A stretch of 15,154 nucleotides of DNA from an uncultured Acetobacteraceae bacterium (GTDB lineage Bacteria > Pseudomonadota > Alphaproteobacteria > Acetobacterales > Acetobacteraceae): contig CALNAL010000158.1 of the NCBI GenBank assembly GCA_937874445.1, positions 1 through 15,154 on the forward strand. Direction: 5' to 3'. The notes below the pieces were generated by a model. It saw nothing but the letters and a program-made list of their open reading frames with translations, was not told the origin of the DNA and did no database searches. The position numbers were made by a program, and so were the translations under genes. Of the stretch, positions 1 through 7,029 are shown piece after piece. Every line of letters starts with the position of its first letter. The stretch's first letter is position 1.

Positions 1-1
1 C

Positions 2-724
2 ACCACCCCCGACCAGGCCTTCCCCTCCACCGCCACCCGCGTGCAGGCGGCAGTGGGCGCCGGCGGGTTCGCCTTCGACCTCACCGCGGCGTGCAGCGGC
101 TTCATCTACGCGCTTTCCATGGCCGAGGCGCTGATCCTCGTCGGCAAGGCCCGCTGCGTGCTGGTGATCGGCTCGGAGGTCTATTCGCGCATCCTCAACT
201 GGCAGGACCGCACCACCTGCGTGCTGTTCGGCGACGGTGCCGGCGCCGTGCTGCTGCGCGCCGGCAGCGGGGTGGGGGCGGGGGCGCGCGGCGTGCTCTC
301 CACCCACCTGCACAGTGACGGCCGGCTGGGCGATGCCCTCTACGTGGACGGCGCCGTCGGCCGCCCCGACCGTCCCGGCACGCTGGTGATGAACGGCCGC
401 GAGGTGTTCCGCCACGCGGTGACGCACCTGTCGGAAGCGGTCAACGAGGCGCTCGCCACCCACGGCCTGACTGCCGCCGACATCGACTGGCTGGTGCCCC
501 ATCAGGCCAATGCCCGCATCATCGACGGCGTGGCCCGCCGCCTCGGCCTGCCGCCCGAGAAGGTGATGATGACCGTGGACCGCCACGCCAATACCTCCGC
601 CGCCTCCATCCCGCTGGCGCTGGCCGAGGGATGGCGGGAGGGGCGTATCCGTCCGGGGCAGCTGGTGTTGATGGAGGCCCTCGGCGGCGGACTCACCTGG
701 GGCTCGGCCCTGGTTCGGCTCTGA
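2..724 (+). CDS. fabH: 3-oxoacyl-ACP synthase III (FabH), 5' partial
   Basis: Beta-ketoacyl-ACP synthase III condenses acetyl-CoA with malonyl-ACP to start type II fatty acid synthesis in the cytoplasm. The gene runs in from the left edge; the frame is open from base 2, so the true start lies outside. All three parts of the thiolase-fold active site are visible: the nucleophilic Cys in AACSGF (codon 92-94), the His in VPHQAN (500-502) and the Asn in HANTSAAS (590-592). The glycine-rich C-terminal GGGLTWGSAL strand is present and the stop is TGA at 722-724. About 240 of the usual 320-330 residues are in view. It is followed by ihfA, as in many alphaproteobacteria (plsX-fabH-ihfA-merR order). 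Nothing suggests decay. Identification is firm. Confidence 0.96.
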   Translation, partial: TTPDQAFPSTATRVQAAVGAGGFAFDLTAACSGFIYALSMAEALILVGKARCVLVIGSEVYSRILNWQDRTTCVLFGDGAGAVLLRAGSGVGAGARGVLSTHLHSDGRLGDALYVDGAVGRPDRPGTLVMNGREVFRHAVTHLSEAVNEALATHGLTAADIDWLVPHQANARIIDGVARRLGLPPEKVMMTVDRHANTSAASIPLALAEGWREGRIRPGQLVLMEALGGGLTWGSALVRL

Positions 725-771
725 AGGGCCATCTTCCGTCGGCTGGGGCGCAACTGGTTGATATTTGAGCA

Positions 772-800
772 TTGACGAGTCGCGCCGGTGTTTCTAGCGT
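772..800 (+). promoter_or_regulatory. candidate sigma-70 promoter for ihfA, possibly leaderless
   Basis: TTGACG at 772-777 (5 of 6 to the -35 consensus) is 17 bp upstream of TAGCGT at 795-800 (a weak -10, preceded by C). A start site 6-8 bp downstream would fall at or next to the ihfA ATG at 808. No Shine-Dalgarno sequence precedes that ATG. Together these suggest ihfA may be made from a leaderless or nearly leaderless transcript. This is motif reading only; ihfA could also be reached by read-through from fabH. Confidence 0.4.
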
Positions 801-807
801 TTGCGTC

Positions 808-1125
808 ATGAATACCATCACCCGCGCGCACCTCGCCGAGAGCATTTACGCCCAGGTGGGGCTTTCGCGAAACGAATCGGCGGATCTGCTGGAAACCGTG
901 CTGGAGCGGATGGCGACGGCGCTGCAGGCCGGGGAATCCGTCAAAATCAGTGGGTTTGGAACCTTTTCTGTGCGTCAGAAGGGGCGGCGGATCGGCCGCA
1001 ACCCGAAGACCGGAGTCGAGGTGCCGATCCTGCCGCGGCGGGTTCTGGTTTTTCGGCCCAGCCAGGTGCTGAAGGCGCATGTCAATCACGCCCCGCCGCC
1101 AAGTGAGGGCGGAGACGACGAATGA
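808..1125 (+). CDS. ihfA: integration host factor subunit alpha
   Basis: IHF-alpha pairs with IHF-beta to bind DNA sequence-specifically and bend it sharply, acting in transcription, replication and site-specific recombination. The 105-aa product has the HU/IHF fold throughout: an N-terminal helical dimerisation part, the strand KISGFGTF, and the beta-arm bearing GRNPKTG. Prolines and arginines near VPILPRRVLVFRPS match the alpha subunit rather than HU. I chose ATG 808 because IHF-alpha proteins begin around MNTITRAHLAE; the in-frame TTG at 772 would add 12 unconserved residues and coincides with the likely -35 box. The stop overlaps the next gene's start (ATGA), so the two are translationally coupled. 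High confidence. Confidence 0.95.
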   Translation: MNTITRAHLAESIYAQVGLSRNESADLLETVLERMATALQAGESVKISGFGTFSVRQKGRRIGRNPKTGVEVPILPRRVLVFRPSQVLKAHVNHAPPPSEGGDDE

Positions 1126-1646
1126 GCGGCAGCGACGCACCCGACGAGGGTGACGGCGGGCGGGCACGTCCCAAGAAAGCGCCGAATGCCTTCCGCACCA
1201 TCAGCGAGGTGGCGGACGAGCTGCATATTCCGCAGCATGTCCTGCGCTTCTGGGAAACCAAGTTTCCCCAGGTGCGACCGCTGAAGCGGGGAGGCGGACG
1301 GCGCTACTACCGCCCCGATGATATCGCGCTGCTGCGGCGCATCTCCGACCTGCTGTACATCCAGGGCTATACGATCAAGGGCGTGCAACGCCTGTTGCGC
1401 GAGGGCGGCGGGCAGCTTTCCGACGACATTCCGCCGGCCTCCGCCGAGGAGCGCGCCGAGGCGGACCGCGAGTCCGAGTCCGTGCCGGCCGCCGTGCCGC
1501 TGGAGGATCAGCTGCCGATGCCGGGCCTGGAAGTACAGACGACTCCGCGCCCCGCGCGCCCGCGCGAGAGCGAGGCCGACCGGCTGCGGGCGGTGCTGGC
1601 CCAGACGCTCAGCGAATTGGAGGCGTTGCGGGCATTGCTGCTCTGA
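1122..1646 (+). CDS. MerR-family transcriptional regulator downstream of ihfA
   Basis: This 174-aa cytoplasmic protein has a MerR-type winged helix-turn-helix at about residues 25-95: the segment FRTISEVADELHIPQHVLRFWE is the HTH, followed by the wing motif GGGRRYYRPDDIALL and the helix LLYIQGYTIKGVQRLL. After residue 95 it is acidic and proline-rich, then ends in a short helix with leucine spacing (AVLAQTLSELEALRALLL) that may be a dimerising coil. No Cys-rich metal or drug-binding loop is visible, so no ligand can be proposed. It overlaps ihfA by 4 nt. A MerR-like gene in this place after ihfA is a regular alphaproteobacterial arrangement; its target genes are not known to me. Confidence 0.9.
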   Translation: MSGSDAPDEGDGGRARPKKAPNAFRTISEVADELHIPQHVLRFWETKFPQVRPLKRGGGRRYYRPDDIALLRRISDLLYIQGYTIKGVQRLLREGGGQLSDDIPPASAEERAEADRESESVPAAVPLEDQLPMPGLEVQTTPRPARPRESEADRLRAVLAQTLSELEALRALLL

Positions 1647-1670
1647 CGGTGCAGAAGGCGCGTTGCACCG
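1647..1670 (+). terminator. hairpin just after the MerR gene
   Basis: The 7-bp inverted repeat CGGTGCA (1647-1653) / TGCACCG (1664-1670) with a 10-nt loop begins at the base after the merR stop codon. There is no T-tract, so it is at best a weak or factor-assisted terminator separating the regulator from the tRNA gene. Its right arm overlaps the candidate -35 box of the tRNA promoter. Confidence 0.35.
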
Positions 1671-1691
1671 CGGCGGCGACGCTGCTAGAGA
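1663..1691 (+). promoter_or_regulatory. candidate tRNA-Pro promoter
   Basis: TTGCAC at 1663-1668 is 17 bp from TAGAGA at 1686-1691. This spacing and the CTAGAG-type -10 are typical of strong stable-RNA promoters in alphaproteobacteria. Transcription would start a few bases before the tRNA 5' end at 1704. Confidence 0.5.
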
Positions 1692-1703
1692 CTGCGCCAC
1701 GGC

Positions 1704-1780
1704 CGGAGCGTAGCGCAGTCTGGTAGCGCATCAGTCTGGGGGACTGGGGGTCGTGGGTTCGAATCCCGCCGCTCCGACCA
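1704..1780 (+). tRNA. tRNA-Pro (anticodon GGG)
   Basis: A complete 77-nt cloverleaf can be folded by eye. The acceptor arm is CGGAGCG pairing with CGCTCCG (1770-1776). The D arm is GCGC/GCGC. The anticodon stem TCAGT/ACTGG encloses loop CTGGGGG with anticodon GGG. The T arm has the TTCGAAT loop, and CCA is encoded at 1778-1780. It reads CCC (and possibly CCU) proline codons. The adjoining sequence changes character immediately 3' of it, so it may have served as an integration target. Confidence 0.96.
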
Positions 1781-1958
1781 TTCTTTCCAATTAAGTTACT
1801 TACCCCTGCTTCCACGTTGCCCTTTGTTGGAAGCGCAGCAACATGTTTCCCCCATTTTTCCCGTCCTGACGATTGGTTGATGCCGGCCATGGCCGCTCCA
1901 TAGGCTGGGCCCTTCCCATCCCGGCCGCATAAGCCCTTTCGCATCCTGAGAGCACCGC

Positions 1959-1985
1959 GCCGGCCGAGCTCGCCCCGGGGCCGGC
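1959..1985 (-). terminator. GC-rich hairpin after ardC remnant
   Basis: The 7-bp inverted repeat GCCGGCC (1959-1965) / GGCCGGC (1979-1985) with a 13-nt loop lies 14 bp beyond the ardC stop on the minus strand. It has no T-run. It is a plausible transcription end for ardC, but GC-rich DNA produces such dyads readily. Confidence 0.3.
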
Positions 1986-1999
1986 TCCGATGGTCATTA

Positions 2000-2859
2000 T
2001 CACGCGGCGAGGCGCTCCGGCTCGCTGGCCGAGTCGACGCTGGCCCGCATGATGAAGGTGGTGGCGCCGGAGGCCTTGGCGGCGGCCGTCAGCAGCGCCT
2101 TGCTGTTGGCGCGCAGGAGGGCGCGCCAGTGCGCCAACCCCAACTCGGCCATGACGAACACCGAACATAGCTCCGCCACCAGCTCCTCGGCCGCGTAGGC
2201 GGCATCGCCGAACCGAGATCTGAGGTTGCGGGCGAGTCGGCGCTCGTGGCCGGTGGCGTGGCCGAGCTCGTGGAACGCAACGCGGTGGAGTAGAACGCCT
2301 CAGTCGCGGTGGCGTCGCCGACAGGGCGGAACAGGTTGCGGTCCGGCAGGTGCACACTGTCGGTGGAGGGGCGATAGAAGGCCTGGGCACTCCCATAGTG
2401 GATCGGCACGGCCATCCCCCACAGGATCTGCTCGACATGCTTGATGTGCTGGGCCAAGTTGGGCCGCTCGACATGCGACAGGTCGATGCCGTCGCACTGT
2501 GCCACATTGAAGACCGTGTAGACCTTGAGGTAGGCGCCGGTCCGGGGCTCGCTCGTGTCGCGCTCGTATTGGCCGAACCTGATGACGTGCGTGCCTTGCT
2601 CGCCGGCGCGGACCTGCGCGCCGATCTGTTGCGCCTGCTTGTAGGTCAGCCACAGGCCGTGGGCGTAGCCGCGCTCGGCAGCCGCAAACCAAAGTTGCAG
2701 GACGTTCGGGCCGCGAGAGCAAGCCCGGGCTGCGTGGTTGGTGGGCAGCCCGGAGATTGCCGCCGTGTGCCATGGCCTGGTCCGCGCCTCGCCGGTCACC
2801 AGACCGGCCTCGATGGCACGCACGACCTTGTCGGTCGGTTTCTGATGGATGTCTTGCAT
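2000..2859 (-). pseudogene. ardC: ArdC-type antirestriction protein, broken by one frameshift
   Basis: ArdC proteins have an N-terminal single-strand-DNA-binding domain (DUF1738/ArdC-N) and a C-terminal ImmA/IrrE-like zinc metallopeptidase domain; plasmids use them against host restriction. From ATG 2859 (minus) the N domain is intact, including KPWH-like RPWHT, GPNVLQLWFAAA, WLTYKQAQ and LKVYTVFNVAQCDGI. The frame then fails near 2273-2276. The peptidase half continues in another frame, starting with HELGHATGHERRLARN (HExxH at 2272-2258), and ends at TGA 2002-2000. Restoring one base gives ...ALRFHELGHATGH, so a single T was probably lost. The whole is 860 nt, one short of 287 codons. A GGGGA sequence lies just before the ATG. 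The rest is well preserved, so the break is recent or a sequencing error. ardC marks the region as plasmid- or ICE-derived. Confidence 0.85.
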
Positions 2860-3106
2860 CGTCTGTCCCCGCTCGGCGCGGCTCCCCATGAGCGGCGCTC
2901 ACAAGGGTGTCGTTGTCGGTGCCGGCAGCCCCCGGGGGTATCTGTCCAATGGTGGCCCTGCCACGCCCCCGGTCGGCTACGGCGGGCATATTGAGGCAGG
3001 TCGGGGGTTTCGATCAGCCGGGCCTGGAGGTCTCGAAAGACATCCACACCATCATGAGGACGCGTGATCCTCGGATGTGGAAAGTCTCCATGAGCGATCT
3101 ATCTGA
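2860..3106. other. stretch without a convincing gene
   Basis: Several overlapping frames are open on both strands here, but none shows a recognisable domain or a clear ribosome-binding site. The minus strand holds the presumptive promoter and leader of the ardC remnant. A minus-strand frame beginning MDVFRDLQARL at 3047 looks protein-like for about 20 residues only. Confidence 0.4.
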
Positions 3107-3154
3107 TTTCCCAGAGCCAATACTCTCGGTGCCGCTAAGCACGTTCCTGAGCCC

Positions 3155-3355
3155 GTGCGTCTTGAAATCCCTGTCGAGAGCGTACAGCAGCTATGGAAAG
3201 CGCTGACGCAGATCGAAGTGGCGGCGGAACTTGGCCTGCACGTTCTGGCCAAGGCTGATACCTTCGGCGAGGCGGAGGCGGTCAGGGGCTTGAGGGGCAT
3301 CCTCGCTGCTGCGGTGAACTGCATCGCCGACGCGGCAACGCCCCGTAGCAAGTAG
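3155..3355 (+). CDS. small hypothetical protein
   Basis: A 66-aa frame starting at GTG 3155 and ending TAG 3353-3355. The frame is actually open from 3107, so it could be the tail of something longer. The composition is protein-like: an amphipathic helical stretch (VQQLWKALTQIEVAAELGLHVL) and a second Ala-rich helix (GLRGILAAAVNCIADAA). Codon usage resembles the neighbours. No family is recognised, no membrane segment is present, and the start has no good ribosome-binding site. A strong hairpin follows at once. It may be a remnant of mobile-element cargo; function unknown. Confidence 0.35.
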   Translation: MRLEIPVESVQQLWKALTQIEVAAELGLHVLAKADTFGEAEAVRGLRGILAAAVNCIADAATPRSK

Positions 3356-3362
3356 GACCGGC

Positions 3363-3391
3363 TCGGCCGGCGGGAGGTCACCGCCGGCCGG
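3363..3391 (+). terminator. strong GC hairpin after the small ORF
   Basis: The left arm TCGGCCGGCGG (3363-3373) pairs with CCGCCGGCCGG (3381-3391) around the 7-nt loop GAGGTCA: ten Watson-Crick pairs plus one T-G. It begins 8 bp past the TAG of the small ORF. There is no T-tract, so intrinsic termination is uncertain, but position and strength suggest a transcript end or a pause site. Confidence 0.4.
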
Positions 3392-3909
3392 CTCGCCCAA
3401 GACGGTCCCTGCGTCCCGTGGTCACGCGGCGGACGTCGCTGCATTTCGTCGGCGCTGGCGAGAAGTGGTGCTTATTGTCTACCCCACTTTCCCAGCATAG
3501 CAGGTCAGGAATAAAGATTGGGTTAGAACGAGGGGGAATGGTGCCAAGGACAGAATCACATTTGAATTAATTACATGAGAAGGTACGATAATCCGAATGT
3601 GAAATTTTCGGATATCCCCCCAGTACCCCCAATTTTTGCCGTGGCATTAGGGCTGGGCGTTGCCTGACTCGCCTGCCAGACTGGGGATGGTGGATATTTC
3701 TTGTGTCAGGCGCAACAATCCGTGTGGACAGCGAGGAGGGGTTGTCCACAAATAGACGGCTATTGCGTAATGTTTGTGAATCCAGATTCAGTGGGGCCAT
3801 TTCGCCATGCACGGGGCTGATCAGGTCAGGATTTTATTGTTCCGTGAGAATCAGATCCTGAGTTTCGGCCGAGAGGCAGGGGCGCGGGCAGGTTTGGTGT
3901 TCCCCCTGC
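3392..3909. promoter_or_regulatory. AT-richer leader region of the defence operon
   Basis: About 520 bp without a supportable gene, visibly richer in A/T than either flank; it must hold the promoter of the downstream operon. It contains a series of dyads: ATCCGAA/TTCGGAT (3591-3597, 3607-3613), TGTGGACA/TGTCCACA (3723-3730, 3743-3750), TGAATC/GATTCA (3777-3782, 3785-3790) and TCAGGAT/ATCCTGA (3826-3832, 3855-3861). The 10-mer CAGGTCAGGA occurs directly at 3502-3511 and 3822-3831. I could not pick a convincing -35/-10 pair. The base composition suggests acquired DNA or a regulated promoter. Confidence 0.5.
3723..3750. promoter_or_regulatory. perfect 8-bp inverted repeat, operator-like or DnaA-box-like pair
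   Basis: TGTGGACA (3723-3730) and TGTCCACA (3743-3750) form a perfect inverted repeat with a 12-bp spacer, so centres are about two helical turns apart, as for a dimeric regulator. The right arm with its flank reads TTGTCCACA, one base from the DnaA consensus TTATNCACA; the left arm read in reverse is CTGTCCACA. It lies 160 bp before the helicase start. It could be an operator for the operon or a remnant of a plasmid origin. No regulator gene adjoins it. Confidence 0.4.
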
Positions 3910-6900
3910 ATGCTTGTTAATCTGGTCACGCAGATCCTGTCGCTTACGCCGCGGGGGCTCAGCAGCGATCAATTGCTGGGACGAATTCGTGGTGGAGGAT
4001 TGCGACCTTCCGCCGGAGAAATCGCCGAGACACTGGCCTTCTTGTCAGACAGCGGAGTGATTGCGACGGCCGCAGGGCGCTGGCGGCTTGCCGAAGTGCG
4101 GCGGAATGCAGCTTCTCCGGGGACGGTGGGCGGCACGGCATCCCCCGTCGTCTCTTCGCCCGGCACGAGGCTTCGCGCGATCGCCCTGGGGGCGCTTCCT
4201 CCCAGGCAGGGGGGGGCAGATGCTCCCTCCCCAGACGATGAGGCTGCTGACAGTGAACCACGCGCCGATGCCGACTGGAATAAGCTTCTGGCCTATTATG
4301 CCGCCACCCAGAGGCTCGATCCACGCGGCGTCGTGGATGAACGGATCGATCGGCATGGCCAGTCCTGGCATCTGATTCGCGCCAATGGGAGCTGGTGGCA
4401 GGCGGAAGCTATGGAGTGCCCGGCCGACGCGTTGCCTCCGAGCTTCCGCGAAGCCTTGTCTCGACGCTCCGGCTCGAGCTGTAGCCTTGGTTACCCAATC
4501 GGCGTGTTCGAGAGCGAGGGCGGTGGCGATATCGTGCCGGCTTTGTTGCTGGCCGCCTCGTTTTGTTTCACAGGAACGAAATTCCGCGTTGAGATTGCTG
4601 ATAGCGCGCCGGTGGCCAATCCTCGCTGGCTCGAACTGGCGGCGCGCCAGCTGAAGGGACGGCGGAAGGAGCAGCTTTTGGAGGCGCTCTTCCCGGAGGG
4701 CGAGGAGGACCAGTTTCTGGAGGTTGTCCGCCGACTTGCCAATAGCGCCGCGACTTTGGCCAGAGCCCCCCTGCAGCCAGGCCAGCTGGATGTTGAACTG
4801 GAAACTGGCGAAGCGGGACATCACAACCTCGCCGCGCTTTTCCTTCCAACCTCCGCCAGTTTTACTCAGGGGGCCGAGCGTGACCTGGAGGCTATGGCGG
4901 CCTGGCCCGAGGAGAAGCTGCGAAAGACTGCCTTGTGGTCATTGCTGGGCCCGGATGGGGCTGGCGTGGAGCCGGTCGGGCAGTCTCCCGCGCCGTGCGG
5001 GCCGAGGCCGCTGACACACGGCCAGTATAACGCCGCCGCCGCTGCGCTGACCCGTCCAGTCAGCGTCATCCAGGGGCCGCCGGGGACGGGAAAGAGCGAG
5101 GTCATCCTGACCTTGCTGAGCTCGATCGTTCTGGCTGGCGGCAGCGCGCTGCTGGTCTCGAAGAATCATCGCGCCCTCGACGAGGTGGAGCAGCGCTTGC
5201 GCCCGCTCGCCGGTGAGGCGCCGCTGCTGATCCGCGCGCGCGACGCCGATGGCGAGCGCGACGTGAAATTTGAAGATGCATTGCAACTCCTGGCCGTGGG
5301 CGAAACGCAGGATGCCTTGGAGGCGGGGGAGGAGAGCGTTGCGGGGCTGCGGGAAAAGTCCGACCGGCTTCTTGCCGCCCACCAGGCGAGGGCGGACTGG
5401 ATCGCGCTTAATTTGCAGCTTTGCGAAGTGGTTGATCGCCTGGGGCGGTGGGAGGACGAAGGGCCCGCCCGGACAGAGCGGGAAGCAGGATGGCGCGCCA
5501 GGCTGACGGTCTGGTTGGGCTCTCTGTGGCGGCGCCGATCCACCGAGGGAGGAACTGATTACGCCACGCTGGTCCGCAGCGAGCGGGATTTGCGCCGAGG
5601 CGTTGAGACGACGAGCGAGATCGATGCGGACAACATCGAGACGCTGGCTGCGCTCGTCGCGCAGGAATTTCCCGAGGTGATGGAGCGTTGGGCCCGGCAC
5701 ATCACCCGGCCGAGCCAGGAGGAGCGGAAGATCCTGGTTGACTGCCGGCAGGCCCTGCAATTTGCCCGCAATGGACAAATGCCCGAGGCGGCAAGCCGCC
5801 TGATGCTGCGCCACCGTCCGATCTGGGCGGTTAGCACACTCTCGGCTCCCGCCCGCGTGCCGTTGATCCCGGCTCTATTTGACTATGTCATCTTCGATGA
5901 AGCCAGCCAATGCGACATCGCATCTGCGCTGCCATTGATGGCACGAGCGAGACGTGCGGTGGTGGTCGGCGACCCCATGCAGTTGAGATTCATCCCCCAG
6001 CTGTCCCTCAACCAGGAACACGCCCTGATGGATGCCGCCGGCCTGGGGAAAGCGGGACGCCACATTGTCGCGCAAAGCGCCAATTCCCTATTCGATTTTG
6101 TCGATCGGCGCCCGCGTGTGGACAGGCATTTCCTGTCCGATCAGTTCCGTTCCGATCCGGAAATTGTGTCGTATCTCAACACCGAGTTCTACGAAGGACG
6201 CCTGGTCGCCGCCCAGACCCGGAACCGTCCGCCGAACGGATTCAAGCCCGGACTGGCGTGGCACGATATCGACGGGCGAACGACCCGCGAGGAAGGGGGC
6301 AACGTCAACCACGCGGAAGCCGAGGCCGTGGTGAAACTGGTGATCACCATGATTCGCGACCGGAGCTTCGATGGCAGCATAGGGGTGATCTCCCCTTTCA
6401 ACGCGCAGGTCGGACTGCTGATGCGTCGCATCAAGGACTCGCTCAGCGAGGCGGAGAGGAGCAAGGTTTTCGTCTCGACGATCGACAAGGCCCAGGGGGG
6501 AGAGGCGGATGTCATTCTTTTCTCGGTAGTGGTCGGCCCGGGCGCTGAGCGTGGGGCGCTGACGTTTTATTCCCGCGAGCGACGGCGGTTGAACGTCGCC
6601 ATCAGCAGGGCGCGGGCGCTTTGCCTGGTGGTGGGAAATCGGAATTACGCCGGTTCCTGCGGGGTTCCCACTCTGGAGAGGTTGGCGCGCAGCAGCGAGC
6701 ACAAGCCGCGCCCGCGTGATGGCTTCGACAGCGAGTGGGAACGCCGGCTGGACAAGGCGTTGCGCCAGCATGGGCTGGAACCGTTCCCGCAATACCCGGT
6801 TGGCAGCCGCTTTCTTGATCTCGCCCTCGATCCCGGAGGGAAAAAGATCGATGTCGAGGTGGACGGCCGTCGCTGGCACACCGACGCCGATGGCAACCGC

Positions 6901-7029
6901 AAGGTCGCTGATCTGCTGCGCGACCGGCAAATGATAGCGCTCGGCTGGACCGTGCGCCGTTTTTGGGTTCACGAATTGGCCAAAGACATGGAGAGCTGCG
7001 TTGAGCGCATCAAGCGAGACCTCCAATAG
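3910..7029 (+). CDS. cnuH: UPF1-like SF1 helicase fused to Vsr/DUF559-like nuclease (CnuH-like)
   Basis: A 1039-aa superfamily 1 helicase. Residues 1-60 resemble a winged helix. A domain at about 125-290 holds the LGYPIGVF...PALLL element seen in this helicase group. The motor motifs are complete: Walker A GPPGTGKS (389-396), DEAS (663-666), GDPMQL (687-692), SDQFRSD (743-749), the motif V region TIDKAQGGEAD (857-867) and NVAISRAR (895-902). A long helical insertion (about 430-620) separates Walker A from DEAS. Residues 940-1039 form a PD-(D/E)xK domain of Vsr/DUF559 type: E944, D970 in FLDLAL, E983 and D985 in IDVEVDG, then W989-H990 and a final WTVRRFWVHEL. The fusion should unwind RNA or DNA and cut it. 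ATG 3910 is the only start codon after the upstream in-frame stop (3859); no clear ribosome site precedes it. The symbol follows my memory of CoCoNuT naming. Confidence 0.88.
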   Translation: MLVNLVTQILSLTPRGLSSDQLLGRIRGGGLRPSAGEIAETLAFLSDSGVIATAAGRWRLAEVRRNAASPGTVGGTASPVVSSPGTRLRAIALGALPPRQGGADAPSPDDEAADSEPRADADWNKLLAYYAATQRLDPRGVVDERIDRHGQSWHLIRANGSWWQAEAMECPADALPPSFREALSRRSGSSCSLGYPIGVFESEGGGDIVPALLLAASFCFTGTKFRVEIADSAPVANPRWLELAARQLKGRRKEQLLEALFPEGEEDQFLEVVRRLANSAATLARAPLQPGQLDVELETGEAGHHNLAALFLPTSASFTQGAERDLEAMAAWPEEKLRKTALWSLLGPDGAGVEPVGQSPAPCGPRPLTHGQYNAAAAALTRPVSVIQGPPGTGKSEVILTLLSSIVLAGGSALLVSKNHRALDEVEQRLRPLAGEAPLLIRARDADGERDVKFEDALQLLAVGETQDALEAGEESVAGLREKSDRLLAAHQARADWIALNLQLCEVVDRLGRWEDEGPARTEREAGWRARLTVWLGSLWRRRSTEGGTDYATLVRSERDLRRGVETTSEIDADNIETLAALVAQEFPEVMERWARHITRPSQEERKILVDCRQALQFARNGQMPEAASRLMLRHRPIWAVSTLSAPARVPLIPALFDYVIFDEASQCDIASALPLMARARRAVVVGDPMQLRFIPQLSLNQEHALMDAAGLGKAGRHIVAQSANSLFDFVDRRPRVDRHFLSDQFRSDPEIVSYLNTEFYEGRLVAAQTRNRPPNGFKPGLAWHDIDGRTTREEGGNVNHAEAEAVVKLVITMIRDRSFDGSIGVISPFNAQVGLLMRRIKDSLSEAERSKVFVSTIDKAQGGEADVILFSVVVGPGAERGALTFYSRERRRLNVAISRARALCLVVGNRNYAGSCGVPTLERLARSSEHKPRPRDGFDSEWERRLDKALRQHGLEPFPQYPVGSRFLDLALDPGGKKIDVEVDGRRWHTDADGNRKVADLLRDRQMIALGWTVRRFWVHELAKDMESCVERIKRDLQ

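Noticed and set aside
502..1167. Long antisense frames over fabH and ihfA
   Set aside because: Arginine/proline-rich shadow translations typical of high-GC DNA opposite well-identified genes.
2796..3047. Minus-strand frame starting MDVFRDLQARL upstream of ardC as a gene
   Set aside because: It overlaps the ardC start in another frame, becomes Arg/His/Cys-rich after about 20 residues, and shows no domain.
3502..3831. Direct 10-mer repeat CAGGTCAGGA (3502 and 3822) as attachment sites
   Set aside because: Too short, and the enclosed 320 bp contains no mobility gene; chance is not excluded.
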